A DNA stretch of 64,000 nt from Carnobacterium iners (GTDB lineage: Bacteria > Bacillota > Bacilli > Lactobacillales > Carnobacteriaceae): assembly GCF_900177385.1 (NCBI RefSeq), contig NZ_FXBJ01000002.1, positions 1,678,001 through 1,742,000 on the forward strand, in the 5' to 3' direction. The position numbers were made by a program, and so were the translations under genes. Positions 44,303 through 53,579 of this stretch are shown one piece after another; within the stretch, counting starts at the first letter, position 1, and every line of letters begins with the position of its first letter. Below the pieces are notes generated by a model that did no database searches, had not been told where the DNA came from, and was given only the letters and a program-made list of their open reading frames with translations.

Positions 44303-46060
44303 ATGTTACACACAATAATTAAAGAAAATTCTTATCAAGACTCAATTGTACTAATGTTGTTAACAAACAAATTAAATACAATTGAAGGCGTTACAAAAGT
44401 TTCTATTATGATGGGAACACCTGCTAATAAAGATTTATTCGAAGGTAGTGGCTTAAAAACACCAGAACTTGCATCAGCTTCTGCAAATGATATGGCTCTT
44501 GTCGTAGATGCAGAAAACGATGGCGTAATGGATGCTGTCTTAGTAGAAGTAGATGAATTCTTAGCTTCACAAGCAACGACTGATTCAGAAGATACTAACG
44601 AAACAGCACGCACATGGGCAACAGCTATGAAATTAGGAAAAGATTCGAACGTTGCATTAATTTCTGTTCCTGGTACGTATGCAGCTCTTGAAACAGAAAA
44701 GGCATTAGACGAAGGATTAAACCCATTTATCTTTAGTGATAACGTATCAATTGAAGACGAAGTTCGCTTGAAGAAAAAAGCTCACGAAAAAGGCTTAATC
44801 ATGATGGGACCCGACTGTGGAACGGGTATTATTAATGGCGTTCCAATGGCTTTTACAAACATTGTTAGACCAGGAAGAATCAGCATCGTTGGTGCTTCAG
44901 GCACAGGAATTCAAGAAGTTTCAACAATTATCGACAAATTAGGTGCAGGTGTAACCAATGCTATTGGTACCGGTGGCCGTGATTTATCAGAAGAAGTTGG
45001 CGGAATTACGATGTTAGATACAATCGTAGCATTAGAAGAAGATCCTAATACAGACGTAATCGTGGTTATTTCTAAGCCACCTGCAAAATCTGTTAGAGAT
45101 AAAGTACTTGGTTTATTAAGACAAGTTTCTAAACCTGTTGTAACTATTTTCTTAGGTGAAAAACCAACGTACCACGAAAAAAATCTTTACCATGCTTACA
45201 CACTAGAAGAAACGGCTAAATTAGCTGTTACTTTATTAAATGGCGAAGAAGTTAAAGCACTAGACGAAACAGTAACTATTCCTTCTGTTGAACTGAAACC
45301 AGAACAAACCTTAATTAAAGGTTATTATTCAGGTGGAACATTAGCTAACGAAGCAGGTATGTTAATTGCTGACGGTTTGAATCTTGAAGAAGGATTAACT
45401 CATGAAGATGGATTTATTTTAAATTCTGCAGGACATGAAATCATCGATTTAGGGGATGACATGTACACACAAGGAAAACCTCACCCAATGATTGACCCTG
45501 AAAAGAGAATTGAAATGATTCAAACAGCCGGCGACAACCCAGAAACAGCAGTCATCTTGTTAGACGTTGTACTTGGTTACGGTGCACATGACGATATGGC
45601 TACTGAATTAGCTCCAGCTATCAAAGAAGCTAAAGAAAATGCTAAAAAAGATGGACGCGAATTATTAGTTTTAGGAACAGTCGTTGGAACAACAGCTGAC
45701 CCACAAAACTTAGTTCGTCAACAACAAATTCTTGAAGAAGCTGGCGTTATTGTTTGTTCAAGCAACAACAAAGCTGTTCGTACAGCTTTAGGTTTACTAG
45801 GACATACCGTAAAAGACGAAGAAAAAGGCTTTAAAGTAGTTGAAGAAGCAACGAGTGCTTCATTGCCTAAAGCCTCTCAAGCTGTTTTAGACTTATTAAG
45901 CACAAAACCATACGTAATCAACGTCGGTTTGAAGAGCTTTGCAGAAGCAATTGAAGAAAACCAAGGTAAAGCTGTTCAATTTGACTGGAGACCAAGCGCT
46001 GGTGGAGATGTAAAACTTCAAAAAATCTTGTACTTCTTAGATAATTACGTAGCAAAATAA
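44303..46060 (+). CDS. fdrA: FdrA-family acyl-CoA-synthetase-like carbamoyltransferase subunit
   Basis: 585 residues from ATG 44303; GAGGAA precedes it and the upstream in-frame stretch from 44180 is unlike the family. The CoA-ligase-type Rossmann domains contain MGPDCGTGIINGVP (GPDCGT at 169-174), SIVGASGTGIQEVSTIIDKL and GTGGRDLSEEVGG. The C-terminal half has YYSGGTLANEA, DLGDDMYTQGKPHPMIDP and DVVLGYGAHDDMA. E. coli FdrA (AllF), with DUF1116 and DUF2877 partners, forms the oxamate carbamoyltransferase of allantoin breakdown. Here the same three partners and a carbamate kinase follow. The reaction, phosphorolysis of an N-carbamoyl compound to carbamoyl phosphate, is inferred from that system. 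Confidence 0.88.
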   Translation: MLHTIIKENSYQDSIVLMLLTNKLNTIEGVTKVSIMMGTPANKDLFEGSGLKTPELASASANDMALVVDAENDGVMDAVLVEVDEFLASQATTDSEDTNETARTWATAMKLGKDSNVALISVPGTYAALETEKALDEGLNPFIFSDNVSIEDEVRLKKKAHEKGLIMMGPDCGTGIINGVPMAFTNIVRPGRISIVGASGTGIQEVSTIIDKLGAGVTNAIGTGGRDLSEEVGGITMLDTIVALEEDPNTDVIVVISKPPAKSVRDKVLGLLRQVSKPVVTIFLGEKPTYHEKNLYHAYTLEETAKLAVTLLNGEEVKALDETVTIPSVELKPEQTLIKGYYSGGTLANEAGMLIADGLNLEEGLTHEDGFILNSAGHEIIDLGDDMYTQGKPHPMIDPEKRIEMIQTAGDNPETAVILLDVVLGYGAHDDMATELAPAIKEAKENAKKDGRELLVLGTVVGTTADPQNLVRQQQILEEAGVIVCSSNNKAVRTALGLLGHTVKDEEKGFKVVEEATSASLPKASQAVLDLLSTKPYVINVGLKSFAEAIEENQGKAVQFDWRPSAGGDVKLQKILYFLDNYVAK

Positions 46061-46101
46061 AATGAATAAATTGTAGAACAATATAGGAGGGTTTTTAAAA
46101 A

Positions 46102-47364
46102 ATGAATTATAAAACAATTGACGAAGCAAACCAAGCTGTCATTGACAAAATTGTAGCAGGTTCTCCGTTTTTATTAGATGTTGTACCCGCAAAAACGGTT
46201 ATCGAAGAATTGAATGGAAAAGTATTATTACATGCTGGACCTCCAATTAAATATGAAAACATGACTGATCCAATGAAAGGTTCATGTGTTGGAGCTTCAC
46301 TTTTCGAAGAGTGGGCTACAACTGAAGAAGAAGCAAGAGCAATGCTTGATAGAGGCGAAGTATCCTTTATTCCTTGTCATCACGTAGATGCTGTTGGACC
46401 AATGGGTGGAATCACTTCTGGAAATATGCCTGTTTTAGTAGTAGAAAACAGAACAGACGGCAACCGTGCTTACTGTACGTTAAATGAAGGAATTGGTGCT
46501 GTTTTACGTTTTGGAGCTTACAACGAAGAAGTTGTTACTCGTCTGCGTTGGATGCGCGATATCTTAGGACCTGCATTAAGTAAAGTGTTGAACAAGATGG
46601 ACGAAGGGATGAACTTGAACGTTATCATTGCAAAATCAATTGCAATGGGAGATGAGTTCCACCAACGTAACATCGCTGCTTCACTAAACTTCTTAAAAGA
46701 AGTTGTTCCTTATATGTCTGAAATCGATATGAACGAAAAAGATCGCCAAGATGTTTTAGTCTTCTTAGCAGATACGGATCAATTCTTCTTAAACCCAATG
46801 ATGGCAGCTGCTAAAGTTGTTATGGATGGAGCAAGAATGATTGAAGAAGGTACAATCGTTACAGCTATGACAAGAAACGGTGAAAACTTTGGTATTCGTA
46901 TCAGTGGTATGGGAGACGAGTGGTTCACTGGTCCTGTTAACACACCAAAAGGACTTTACTTCTCTGGTTTTTCTGAAGATGATGCCAATCCAGATATTGG
47001 AGATAGCTCAATAACAGAAACATTTGGTGTTGGTGGAATGGCAATGGTTGCTGCTCCAGCAGTTACACGTTTTGTTGGTACTGGTGGTTTTGGTGATGCA
47101 CTAAAAACAAGTAATGACATGATGGAAATTACAGTTGGTCACAACACAAACTTCCCAATTCCAACATGGGACTTTAAAGGTATTGTACTAGGAATTGATG
47201 CAAGAAAAGTTGTTTCAACAGGTATTTTACCAGTAATCAACACAGGTATTGCAAACAAAGTTGCAGGCAGAGGTCAAATTGGCGCAGGAACAGTAAATCC
47301 TCCAATTGAAGCTTTTGAAAAAGCTGTTACAGCGTATGCGAAAAAATTAGGTATGGAAATTTAA
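46102..47364 (+). CDS. DUF1116 protein (YlbE/AllG-like carbamoyltransferase subunit)
   Basis: 420 residues, cytoplasmic. Conserved family stretches are LLHAGPPIKYENMTDPMKGS, IPCHHVDAVGPMGGITSGNM, VENRTDGNRAYCTLNEGIG and MTRNGENFGIRISG. It is the second gene of the four-gene set (FdrA, DUF1116, DUF2877, carbamate kinase), 41 bp after fdrA with an AGGAGG site. In E. coli the homologue is required for oxamate carbamoyltransferase activity. The family has no solved mechanism that I can read from the sequence; the HH pair and the Cys/Asn-rich stretches are candidates for the active site. Confidence 0.88.
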   Translation: MNYKTIDEANQAVIDKIVAGSPFLLDVVPAKTVIEELNGKVLLHAGPPIKYENMTDPMKGSCVGASLFEEWATTEEEARAMLDRGEVSFIPCHHVDAVGPMGGITSGNMPVLVVENRTDGNRAYCTLNEGIGAVLRFGAYNEEVVTRLRWMRDILGPALSKVLNKMDEGMNLNVIIAKSIAMGDEFHQRNIAASLNFLKEVVPYMSEIDMNEKDRQDVLVFLADTDQFFLNPMMAAAKVVMDGARMIEEGTIVTAMTRNGENFGIRISGMGDEWFTGPVNTPKGLYFSGFSEDDANPDIGDSSITETFGVGGMAMVAAPAVTRFVGTGGFGDALKTSNDMMEITVGHNTNFPIPTWDFKGIVLGIDARKVVSTGILPVINTGIANKVAGRGQIGAGTVNPPIEAFEKAVTAYAKKLGMEI

Positions 47365-47382
47365 CTTAATCTAAAATAGATG

Positions 47383-47438
47383 ATCAGTGAGTGAGTAAAG
47401 CAAACAAAAGGTTTGAAAGCTCATTGATTCATTTTTTC
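47383..47438 (+). terminator. Possible attenuator between the DUF1116 and DUF2877 genes
   Basis: ATCAGTGAG (47383-47391) pairs with CTCATTGAT (47420-47428, one G-U), with an inner CAAAC/GTTTG, then TCATTTTTTC. Confidence 0.45.
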
Positions 47439-47463
47439 ATCTTGTTTATTAGGAAGGACTAAC

Positions 47464-48333
47464 ATGATTTTTATTCAGAAGATGTCAAAACAGTTAAAAG
47501 AACAAATGCAACCTGATCAAGATAAGTTGACTTCTTGGAAAGTGCATAGTATCTTTAAAAATGGTTTTAATTTAATGAGTGGGAAGCAGTTACTTTTTAT
47601 AGGAACAGATAAAAATGGAGAGCTGCCTTTTTCTTTGCATTTAACTGCAAGAGATACAAAAGTAATCTTAAAAGAAATTAGTATTGGCGATACTTTTCAT
47701 TATGATTATGAAAAGAAAGTAATGACTATTCATCAACTAGTCCTCTCATTTGATTATTGTTATGTTTATGACTCTATCTTACCTTTGCAACAAAAAATAA
47801 GTTTAAATCAAATAGATTCAACTTTGGAAGAAGCTGAAAAGATTTTAGAATTAAATGGATTTAAAAAACAATTGCCATTATTTTTTACTACTATAGATTA
47901 TGATGAATCCTTTATGAAATCAATTGAAGGTCTCTTTTCAAATGAAGAAAAAACCCTGAAAGAAAGTATGCTTTATTTCATAGGGCGTGGAATGGGGCTA
48001 ACACCTTCAGGAGATGATCTTTTAGTCGGTTTGCTGAGTATCGACTCAGGCTATCCTCTATTAGATGAACGTTTTCGCAGTATTATTATAGAGCTGCTAG
48101 AAACAAAGAGTCTAACGACTATTGTGGCAGAAACGTATTTACGTTATGCCGCTCAACATAAATACAGCACAACTATTGTATCTTTTGTTGGGGAACTGAA
48201 TGAAAACCCAAGTGGGAATCAGCTTAAAGTAGATTTTAAAACGATCCTGACAAATGGAAGTACGTCAGGTTTGGACACCATGACCGGAATGCTTTTCGGA
48301 ATATTATCAGAAAAAAGGAGAATAAATTTATAA
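47464..48333 (+). CDS. DUF2877 protein (YlbF/AllH-like carbamoyltransferase subunit)
   Basis: 289 residues. The hallmark GRGMGLTPSGDDLLVGLL (about residues 174-191) identifies DUF2877. TNGSTSGLDTMTGMLFGI near the end is the second conserved block. Third member of the oxamate-carbamoyltransferase-like complex. Its stop codon and the ATG of the carbamate kinase share the last base. A paralogue lies at 54997. Confidence 0.87.
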   Translation: MIFIQKMSKQLKEQMQPDQDKLTSWKVHSIFKNGFNLMSGKQLLFIGTDKNGELPFSLHLTARDTKVILKEISIGDTFHYDYEKKVMTIHQLVLSFDYCYVYDSILPLQQKISLNQIDSTLEEAEKILELNGFKKQLPLFFTTIDYDESFMKSIEGLFSNEEKTLKESMLYFIGRGMGLTPSGDDLLVGLLSIDSGYPLLDERFRSIIIELLETKSLTTIVAETYLRYAAQHKYSTTIVSFVGELNENPSGNQLKVDFKTILTNGSTSGLDTMTGMLFGILSEKRRINL

Positions 48334-49286
48334 TGGGAAAACGTGTAGTTATCGCTCTTGGCGGAAATGCCATATTAAGACCTAATCAAAAAGCAACATT
48401 TGAAAACCAAATGGAAAATGTAGGTATTAGCACAGATTCTATTTCAGATGTTAAAAAAGCCGGCCATCAAGTTATTGTTACCCACGGAAACGGCCCACAA
48501 GTTGGGAATATTTTGAGACAAAACGAAGAAGCTAAAGAGGTTGTTCCACAATTGCCTTTACACGTTTTAAGTGCACAATCTCAAGGATTTATTGGTTATA
48601 TGATGGAACAATCATTGAAAAATGCTTTGCTTTCAAAAGGTATCTCAGGAAGCGTTGTAACTGTTCTAACACAAACAGAAGTAGATGCATCTGATAAAGC
48701 TTTCCAAAACCCAACAAAACCAATCGGTGTTTTTTACACTGAAGAAGAGTCTAAGCAATTAACGATTGAAAAAGGATGGGAAATGGCAGAAGATGCAGGC
48801 CGCGGTTACCGTCGCGTTGTTGCTTCTCCACAACCTAAAAAAATCCACGGCGTTGATTCAATTAAAACACTGATTGAAAATGATACTGTTGTTATTTCGA
48901 CAGGTGGCGGTGGAATTCCGGTTGTTTCTGATGAAAAGGGAATACTATCAGGAATAGAAGCGGTTATTGATAAAGATTTGTCTGGTTTAAGATTAGCAGA
49001 GCAAGTTGATGCTGATGTATTCATGATCTTAACAGACGTAAACAATGTTTATTTGAACTATGGCAAGTCGGATCAAATGAAGCTAGAAACAGTTGCTGTA
49101 GAAGAAGCCAATCGCTACGTCGCAGAAGGACATTTTGCTGCTGGAAGTATGGGACCAAAAATGGAAGCTGCAATTGCTTTTGCATCAAACGGCAAAGAAG
49201 CTATTATCTGTTCATTAGAAAATGCTGTTGATGCTTTAGCTGGTCTTTCAGGAACAAGAATCGTATTAGGGAGTGGAAAAAAATGA
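48333..49286 (+). CDS. Carbamate kinase of the FdrA cluster
   Basis: 317 residues with all carbamate kinase motifs: [60 protein letters not shown] and EAVIDKDLSG. It is clearly distinct from arcC. Corresponds in position to E. coli AllK (YbcF), which makes ATP from carbamoyl phosphate generated by the FdrA complex. One-base overlap with the DUF2877 gene and a 4-bp overlap with the transporter gene show a tightly coupled operon. Confidence 0.93.
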   Translation: MGKRVVIALGGNAILRPNQKATFENQMENVGISTDSISDVKKAGHQVIVTHGNGPQVGNILRQNEEAKEVVPQLPLHVLSAQSQGFIGYMMEQSLKNALLSKGISGSVVTVLTQTEVDASDKAFQNPTKPIGVFYTEEESKQLTIEKGWEMAEDAGRGYRRVVASPQPKKIHGVDSIKTLIENDTVVISTGGGGIPVVSDEKGILSGIEAVIDKDLSGLRLAEQVDADVFMILTDVNNVYLNYGKSDQMKLETVAVEEANRYVAEGHFAAGSMGPKMEAAIAFASNGKEAIICSLENAVDALAGLSGTRIVLGSGKK

Positions 49287-50641
49287 AATTGACAAAGAAA
49301 ATCATACTTTTACTAATGTATGCAGCGGTAGCTATTATTACGCCGTTAACTGTATTTGCAGCAGGAATTGACGCAGTCACAGCACCAACAGGATTTATGG
49401 CTATTGTTACGCTTATTCCTTTAATCGTTGTTTTAACGTTATTATTCTTGAAAGTAGATATGATTATTGCTGGTTTAGCTGGTGGGGCATTAGCTATGCT
49501 TATTGGCGGAATTGGTTTGGCAGAGGTTAACACACAATTTTTAGCAGCCATTCCCACAATGCTAACGATTACTGTTCCAATTGTTAACTCTGCTATTGCG
49601 ATGGCTGTGTTTAAATCAGGCGGGTATACTGCTGCTTTAACATTAGCTAAAAGAGGAACAAAAGGTAAAGTAGAATACGTTTCAGCCTTTATCGTTGTAT
49701 TAGTTGCAGCTGCAACTTATATGTCAGGTATCGGTGGAGGAAGTGCAATGGTTATTGCGCCATTAGCTTTCGCAGCAGTTGGAGTTGTTCCAGAATTGAT
49801 TGCCGCTATGTCTTTAGCAGCAGCAGTATCTTTCACAACATCACCAGCTTCACTTGAGTCTAGTATTGTTTCAAAATTAGGTGACATTCCCGTAAGTGAA
49901 TATGTTGCTACAATGCGTCCTTACTGGTTATTATTTGTCGCTATTGCAATTTTACTAGCATTTTTTGGTACAAAGCGCCGCAAATTAGGCTTTAAAGAAG
50001 AAGCAAATGATGAGTATTCAAAATTATCAAACAGTCAATTAGTTAAATTAACTCTTCCAGCAGTATTCTTATTGTTTGCTGTTATCTTAGGACCAGTTAT
50101 CAATAATCTAGTTGGTTACCCTATCTTTACACCACTAACTTACATGGTTGTTACACTTGCATTAATCTTCTTCTTCTCTAAATTCAATATGAATGAAACA
50201 GCTGAAGCAATGATTGATGGATCTACGTATATCTTGACACGTTTATTCCAAGTTGGTATTTTCTTAGGATTTATTAACGTGATTGCTCAAACAGGGACAT
50301 TTGCTGTCATCGCAGGTGTAGCTGAAGCGGCACCTGCAGCATTAGTTGTTCCTGTCGCTGTTTTAACGGGTATTTTAATCGGTGTTCCAGCGGGTGCTTA
50401 CGTTGGTTCAATCTTAACATTAGTTTTACCCGTTGCTGTTTCACTAGGTTTTACACCATTAGCACTAGGTTTCGTTACTATTGGTGTTGGTTTTGGTAGC
50501 CAAATGAGTTTCGTTAACATTACCATGCAAGCTTTATCTTCAGGATTTAATATTCCTATTTTAGAAGTTGTTAAAGGTAACGTTAAATGGATTACATTAG
50601 CTTCAGTCTTGTTATTAGTTATCTCATTAGTATTTGCATAA
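49283..50641 (+). CDS. Membrane transporter, ion-transporter (GntP/CitM-like) type
   Basis: 452 residues, about 11-12 membrane spans in two halves. Repeated signature-like segments are YMSGIGGGSAMVIAPLAFAA and GVPAGAYVGSILTLVLPVAV. The sequence has a GntP/CitMHS-like (IT superfamily) feel, but I do not recognise a characterised member. It lies between the carbamate kinase and the amidohydrolase in the same operon, so it very likely imports the pathway substrate (or exchanges it with a product). Confidence 0.75.
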   Translation: MKLTKKIILLLMYAAVAIITPLTVFAAGIDAVTAPTGFMAIVTLIPLIVVLTLLFLKVDMIIAGLAGGALAMLIGGIGLAEVNTQFLAAIPTMLTITVPIVNSAIAMAVFKSGGYTAALTLAKRGTKGKVEYVSAFIVVLVAAATYMSGIGGGSAMVIAPLAFAAVGVVPELIAAMSLAAAVSFTTSPASLESSIVSKLGDIPVSEYVATMRPYWLLFVAIAILLAFFGTKRRKLGFKEEANDEYSKLSNSQLVKLTLPAVFLLFAVILGPVINNLVGYPIFTPLTYMVVTLALIFFFSKFNMNETAEAMIDGSTYILTRLFQVGIFLGFINVIAQTGTFAVIAGVAEAAPAALVVPVAVLTGILIGVPAGAYVGSILTLVLPVAVSLGFTPLALGFVTIGVGFGSQMSFVNITMQALSSGFNIPILEVVKGNVKWITLASVLLLVISLVFA

Positions 50642-50666
50642 TCACAATAAAAGGAGAGATTTAGTA

Positions 50667-51890
50667 ATGGATATTTTATTAAAAAATGTACGCTTAAATG
50701 ATGGAGAAAGTTTAAAAGATGTCGCCATCGAAGATGGAAGAATTACAGCAATTGAAGAGAATATGACGGCAATAGCTGAGCGTGTTATTGATGCAGACGG
50801 AAGAGTGTTAATTCCGGGTTTTATTGAAAGTCACCTTCATTTAGATAAAGCATTAATTGCTGATCGCAAACCAAATAACTCAGGAACATTAAAAGAAGCT
50901 ATCAGTGTAACGGCAGAACTTAAGCCAACATTTACAAAAGAAGATATCTATGATCGTGCTAAAAGAACGCTAGATATGATTATTCCTAATGGTGTAACAG
51001 CTATCAGAACACATTCAGAATTTGATCCAGCACAAGGATTTACGGGATTTGAAATTGTGCTGAAATTAAAAGAAGAATACAAAAACTTGGTCGACATTCA
51101 AGTGGTTGCATTCCCACAAGAAGGAATCATTAAATCTCCTGGTACAGAAGAAATGATGAATCAAGCAATGGAAATGGGAGCAGACGTTGTTGGTGGAATT
51201 CCTTACAACGATTCAGATGCTGAGAAACACATTGATATCGTTTTTAAGATTGCTAAAAAATACAATAAACCAGTTGATATTCATGCTGAATTTAGTGATG
51301 AAGCAACAGATATGTCTATTGAGTACTTGTGCAAAAAAACAATTGCAGAAGGTTACCAAGGAAAAGTATCTGTTGGTCACCTAACAGCATTACACGCTTT
51401 ACCAAAAGCAGAATTAGACCCAATTATTGCAAAAATGGCTGAAGCCGGTATCAGTGTAATGGCATTAACTGCAACAGATTTACACTTAGGTGCTCGTAAC
51501 GATGAATACAACGTCAGAAGAGCGGTTACTCCTATTCGCAAGTTAAGAGATGGCGGAGTGAATATGTGTATTGCTACAAATAATATTCGCAATGCTTTCA
51601 CTCCTTATGGAAATGGTGATATCTTACAAACAGCTATGTTGACTATTCCAGTTGGTCACTTAGGTGGAGCAAATGACTTGAAAACTGTTTTACCAATGAT
51701 TACAGAAAACCCTGCAAAAGCAATTGGTTTAGTAGATTATGGTATCGCAGTTGGCAACAAAGCTGATGTTGTTTTATTAGATACTAAAATTAAAGGGAAT
51801 GCGATTATTGATATCCCAACTAGATTATTTGTTATTAAGAATGGTAAAGTTACCGTTGAAAGTACAAAAGAAACTATTATTCATCGTTGA
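50667..51890 (+). CDS. Amidohydrolase, cytosine deaminase (CodA)-like
   Basis: 407 residues from ATG 50667 (AAAGGAGAG upstream). A TIM-barrel metal hydrolase: ESHLHLDKALI (His56, His58), DIHAEFSDEA (His206), SVGHLTALHAL (His238). By remembered alignment with E. coli CodA, the catalytic Asp313 position (GHDDVFDPWYPLG) is Asn305 here (ATNNIRNAFTPYG). Relatives act on cytosine, isocytosine, creatinine or triazine-type cyclic amides/amidines. As the last gene of the operon it probably opens or deaminates the imported cyclic compound before the FdrA complex acts. The exact substrate is unknown. Confidence 0.8.
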   Translation: MDILLKNVRLNDGESLKDVAIEDGRITAIEENMTAIAERVIDADGRVLIPGFIESHLHLDKALIADRKPNNSGTLKEAISVTAELKPTFTKEDIYDRAKRTLDMIIPNGVTAIRTHSEFDPAQGFTGFEIVLKLKEEYKNLVDIQVVAFPQEGIIKSPGTEEMMNQAMEMGADVVGGIPYNDSDAEKHIDIVFKIAKKYNKPVDIHAEFSDEATDMSIEYLCKKTIAEGYQGKVSVGHLTALHALPKAELDPIIAKMAEAGISVMALTATDLHLGARNDEYNVRRAVTPIRKLRDGGVNMCIATNNIRNAFTPYGNGDILQTAMLTIPVGHLGGANDLKTVLPMITENPAKAIGLVDYGIAVGNKADVVLLDTKIKGNAIIDIPTRLFVIKNGKVTVESTKETIIHR

Positions 51891-51929
51891 TTTTACTCTC
51901 TTAGGAACGTACCTTTAACTTAATTACAA

Positions 51930-51980
51930 TAAAAAAGCCCATGAATAAGCGCAGCTTTATTTTATTCATGGGCCTTTTAT
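51930..51980 (+). terminator. Terminator of the FdrA/amidohydrolase operon
   Basis: AAAAGCCCATGAATAA pairs with TTATTCATGGGCCTTTT (one extra G) across a 12-13-nt loop, then T-rich DNA. Confidence 0.85.
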
Positions 51981-52116
51981 TATTTAAATTTGAATAATTG
52001 TTTAAATGAGCTATATAAAACGATTAAATAAGTAGAGTAAATGACTATCTCGGAATAATGTAATCCTTGTTAGGAAAAGACTACGAATAAAAAGAAAGGT
52101 TGAGGTGTGGCTAGAT

Positions 52117-53406
52117 ATGATTGTTTTTAATCAAATAAATGAAAATACTTATTGCGATTCTGTCACTCTTGTAGTGATTTCAAATAAACTTTCTTTTATT
52201 GAAGGTATCAAAACAGCCTTAGTGATGATGGGAACAACCTATAATAAACAACTAATGAGACAATCAGGTTTATTAACCGAACAAGGAGAAAAAGCTCAAG
52301 CAACAGATTTGATTATTGGACTTGAAGGAGAGCATGATGAAGCAGTCCAAAAAGCATTAAGCATCGTTATGGCAGAACTCGGATACAGTAAAGACCCGGA
52401 GTCACGTGCTTTTTTAACCAATCGTTTAAAAGGAAATATTGGCTTAATAGGAACAGCCGGAGCAGGTCTTAGAGAAATAGCAGCGATTATAGCTAAAAAC
52501 AATAGTGGAATCACGCAAATAATAAAGATTGAACAAAAAAAAGTAGAAGAAGTAATTATTAAAAATGAATTGTTAAAAGGACTAAATAGTTTAAAAGAAG
52601 ATAAAGAGACAAAAATTATTTTGATAGCAGCTAAATTATTTCATGATGATGTGATGAAAGAAATCATAACAGCTATAAAAAACATTGCAAAACCAGTTGT
52701 AACTTGCTTCTTAGGCGGAGCTCCAACGCTAGTAGAAGAAAGCGGAGCGTTAGCGATGGGAACACTAGAAGATGCTGCTCATGCTGCTATTAAACTAGCT
52801 AATGGCAAAGAAGTGGAAAAAATTAATTTTACGCTAGCAGATAATCAATTAAAAGAATGGATTCTACAAGAAAGCTGCCAATTAAAAACCAACCAACTAT
52901 TCATTAGAGGATTATTTTTAAGTCAACCTCATTTTTACGAGAGTCTATTCATCATGAAAGAAAAAAAGTTTCCTATTTATTCAAATATAGTCTCAAAAGA
53001 TACGATGAGTTTAGAAAAGGTTACTATTAGTAAAAATCATACTTTACTTCATCTAACTGAAAATCAGTTTACACAAAACCTTTCAGATAATGCTTTACGA
53101 TTAGAAAGAATCAGCGAAGAAGCTAAAAAAGAAGACGTCGCAGTGATTTTACTTGATTTAATCATTAACTGTAGTACCCATGAAGATTTTACTCAAGAGC
53201 TTTCACAAGCAATTCAAGAAGCAAAGAAAAGTGCAGTAGATGAGGGCAGATACCTCTGTGTAGTAGCAAGTGTTTGTGGAATAGATCGAGGTTCCCAAAA
53301 TATAATGAAACAAGAAGAACTATTGAGGCAAGCAGGAGCAATTGTCATGCCTAGCAATGCGCAAGCAACTAGACTGGCTATTTTAATCACTGAAAACAGC
53401 CGATAA
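52117..53406 (+). CDS. Shortened, divergent FdrA paralogue
   Basis: 429 residues from ATG 52117 (GAGGTG 9 bp before; GTG 52105 is an alternative). The start aligns with the first FdrA (INENTYCDSVTLVVISNKLS against IKENSYQDSIVLMLLTNKLN). About 90 residues of the first Rossmann domain, including GPDCGT, are missing: the text jumps from DPESRAFLTNRLKGNIGLIG straight to the second fold (GTAGAGLREIAAII). GTGGRDLSEEVGG, YSGGTLANEA and DDMYTQGKP are not conserved, and the C-terminal extension is absent. The frame is intact, so it is probably expressed but not catalytically equivalent. It leads a second small cluster with a transporter and a DUF2877 paralogue. Confidence 0.8.
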   Translation: MIVFNQINENTYCDSVTLVVISNKLSFIEGIKTALVMMGTTYNKQLMRQSGLLTEQGEKAQATDLIIGLEGEHDEAVQKALSIVMAELGYSKDPESRAFLTNRLKGNIGLIGTAGAGLREIAAIIAKNNSGITQIIKIEQKKVEEVIIKNELLKGLNSLKEDKETKIILIAAKLFHDDVMKEIITAIKNIAKPVVTCFLGGAPTLVEESGALAMGTLEDAAHAAIKLANGKEVEKINFTLADNQLKEWILQESCQLKTNQLFIRGLFLSQPHFYESLFIMKEKKFPIYSNIVSKDTMSLEKVTISKNHTLLHLTENQFTQNLSDNALRLERISEEAKKEDVAVILLDLIINCSTHEDFTQELSQAIQEAKKSAVDEGRYLCVVASVCGIDRGSQNIMKQEELLRQAGAIVMPSNAQATRLAILITENSR

Positions 53407-53579
53407 TTAAACTAGTTCATTAGTTTATCTAAAAAAATTACAGGACTATTTGATATACTTTGGATGAAATTGCATTATTTTTAGAATTAAAAAAATCTAT
53501 GCTTAATTTCTTCGATAGCTTTAAATTTTAAAATAAGCTCAATAAAGAAATAAAATAAAACATACAAAGGAGTGGAAAG

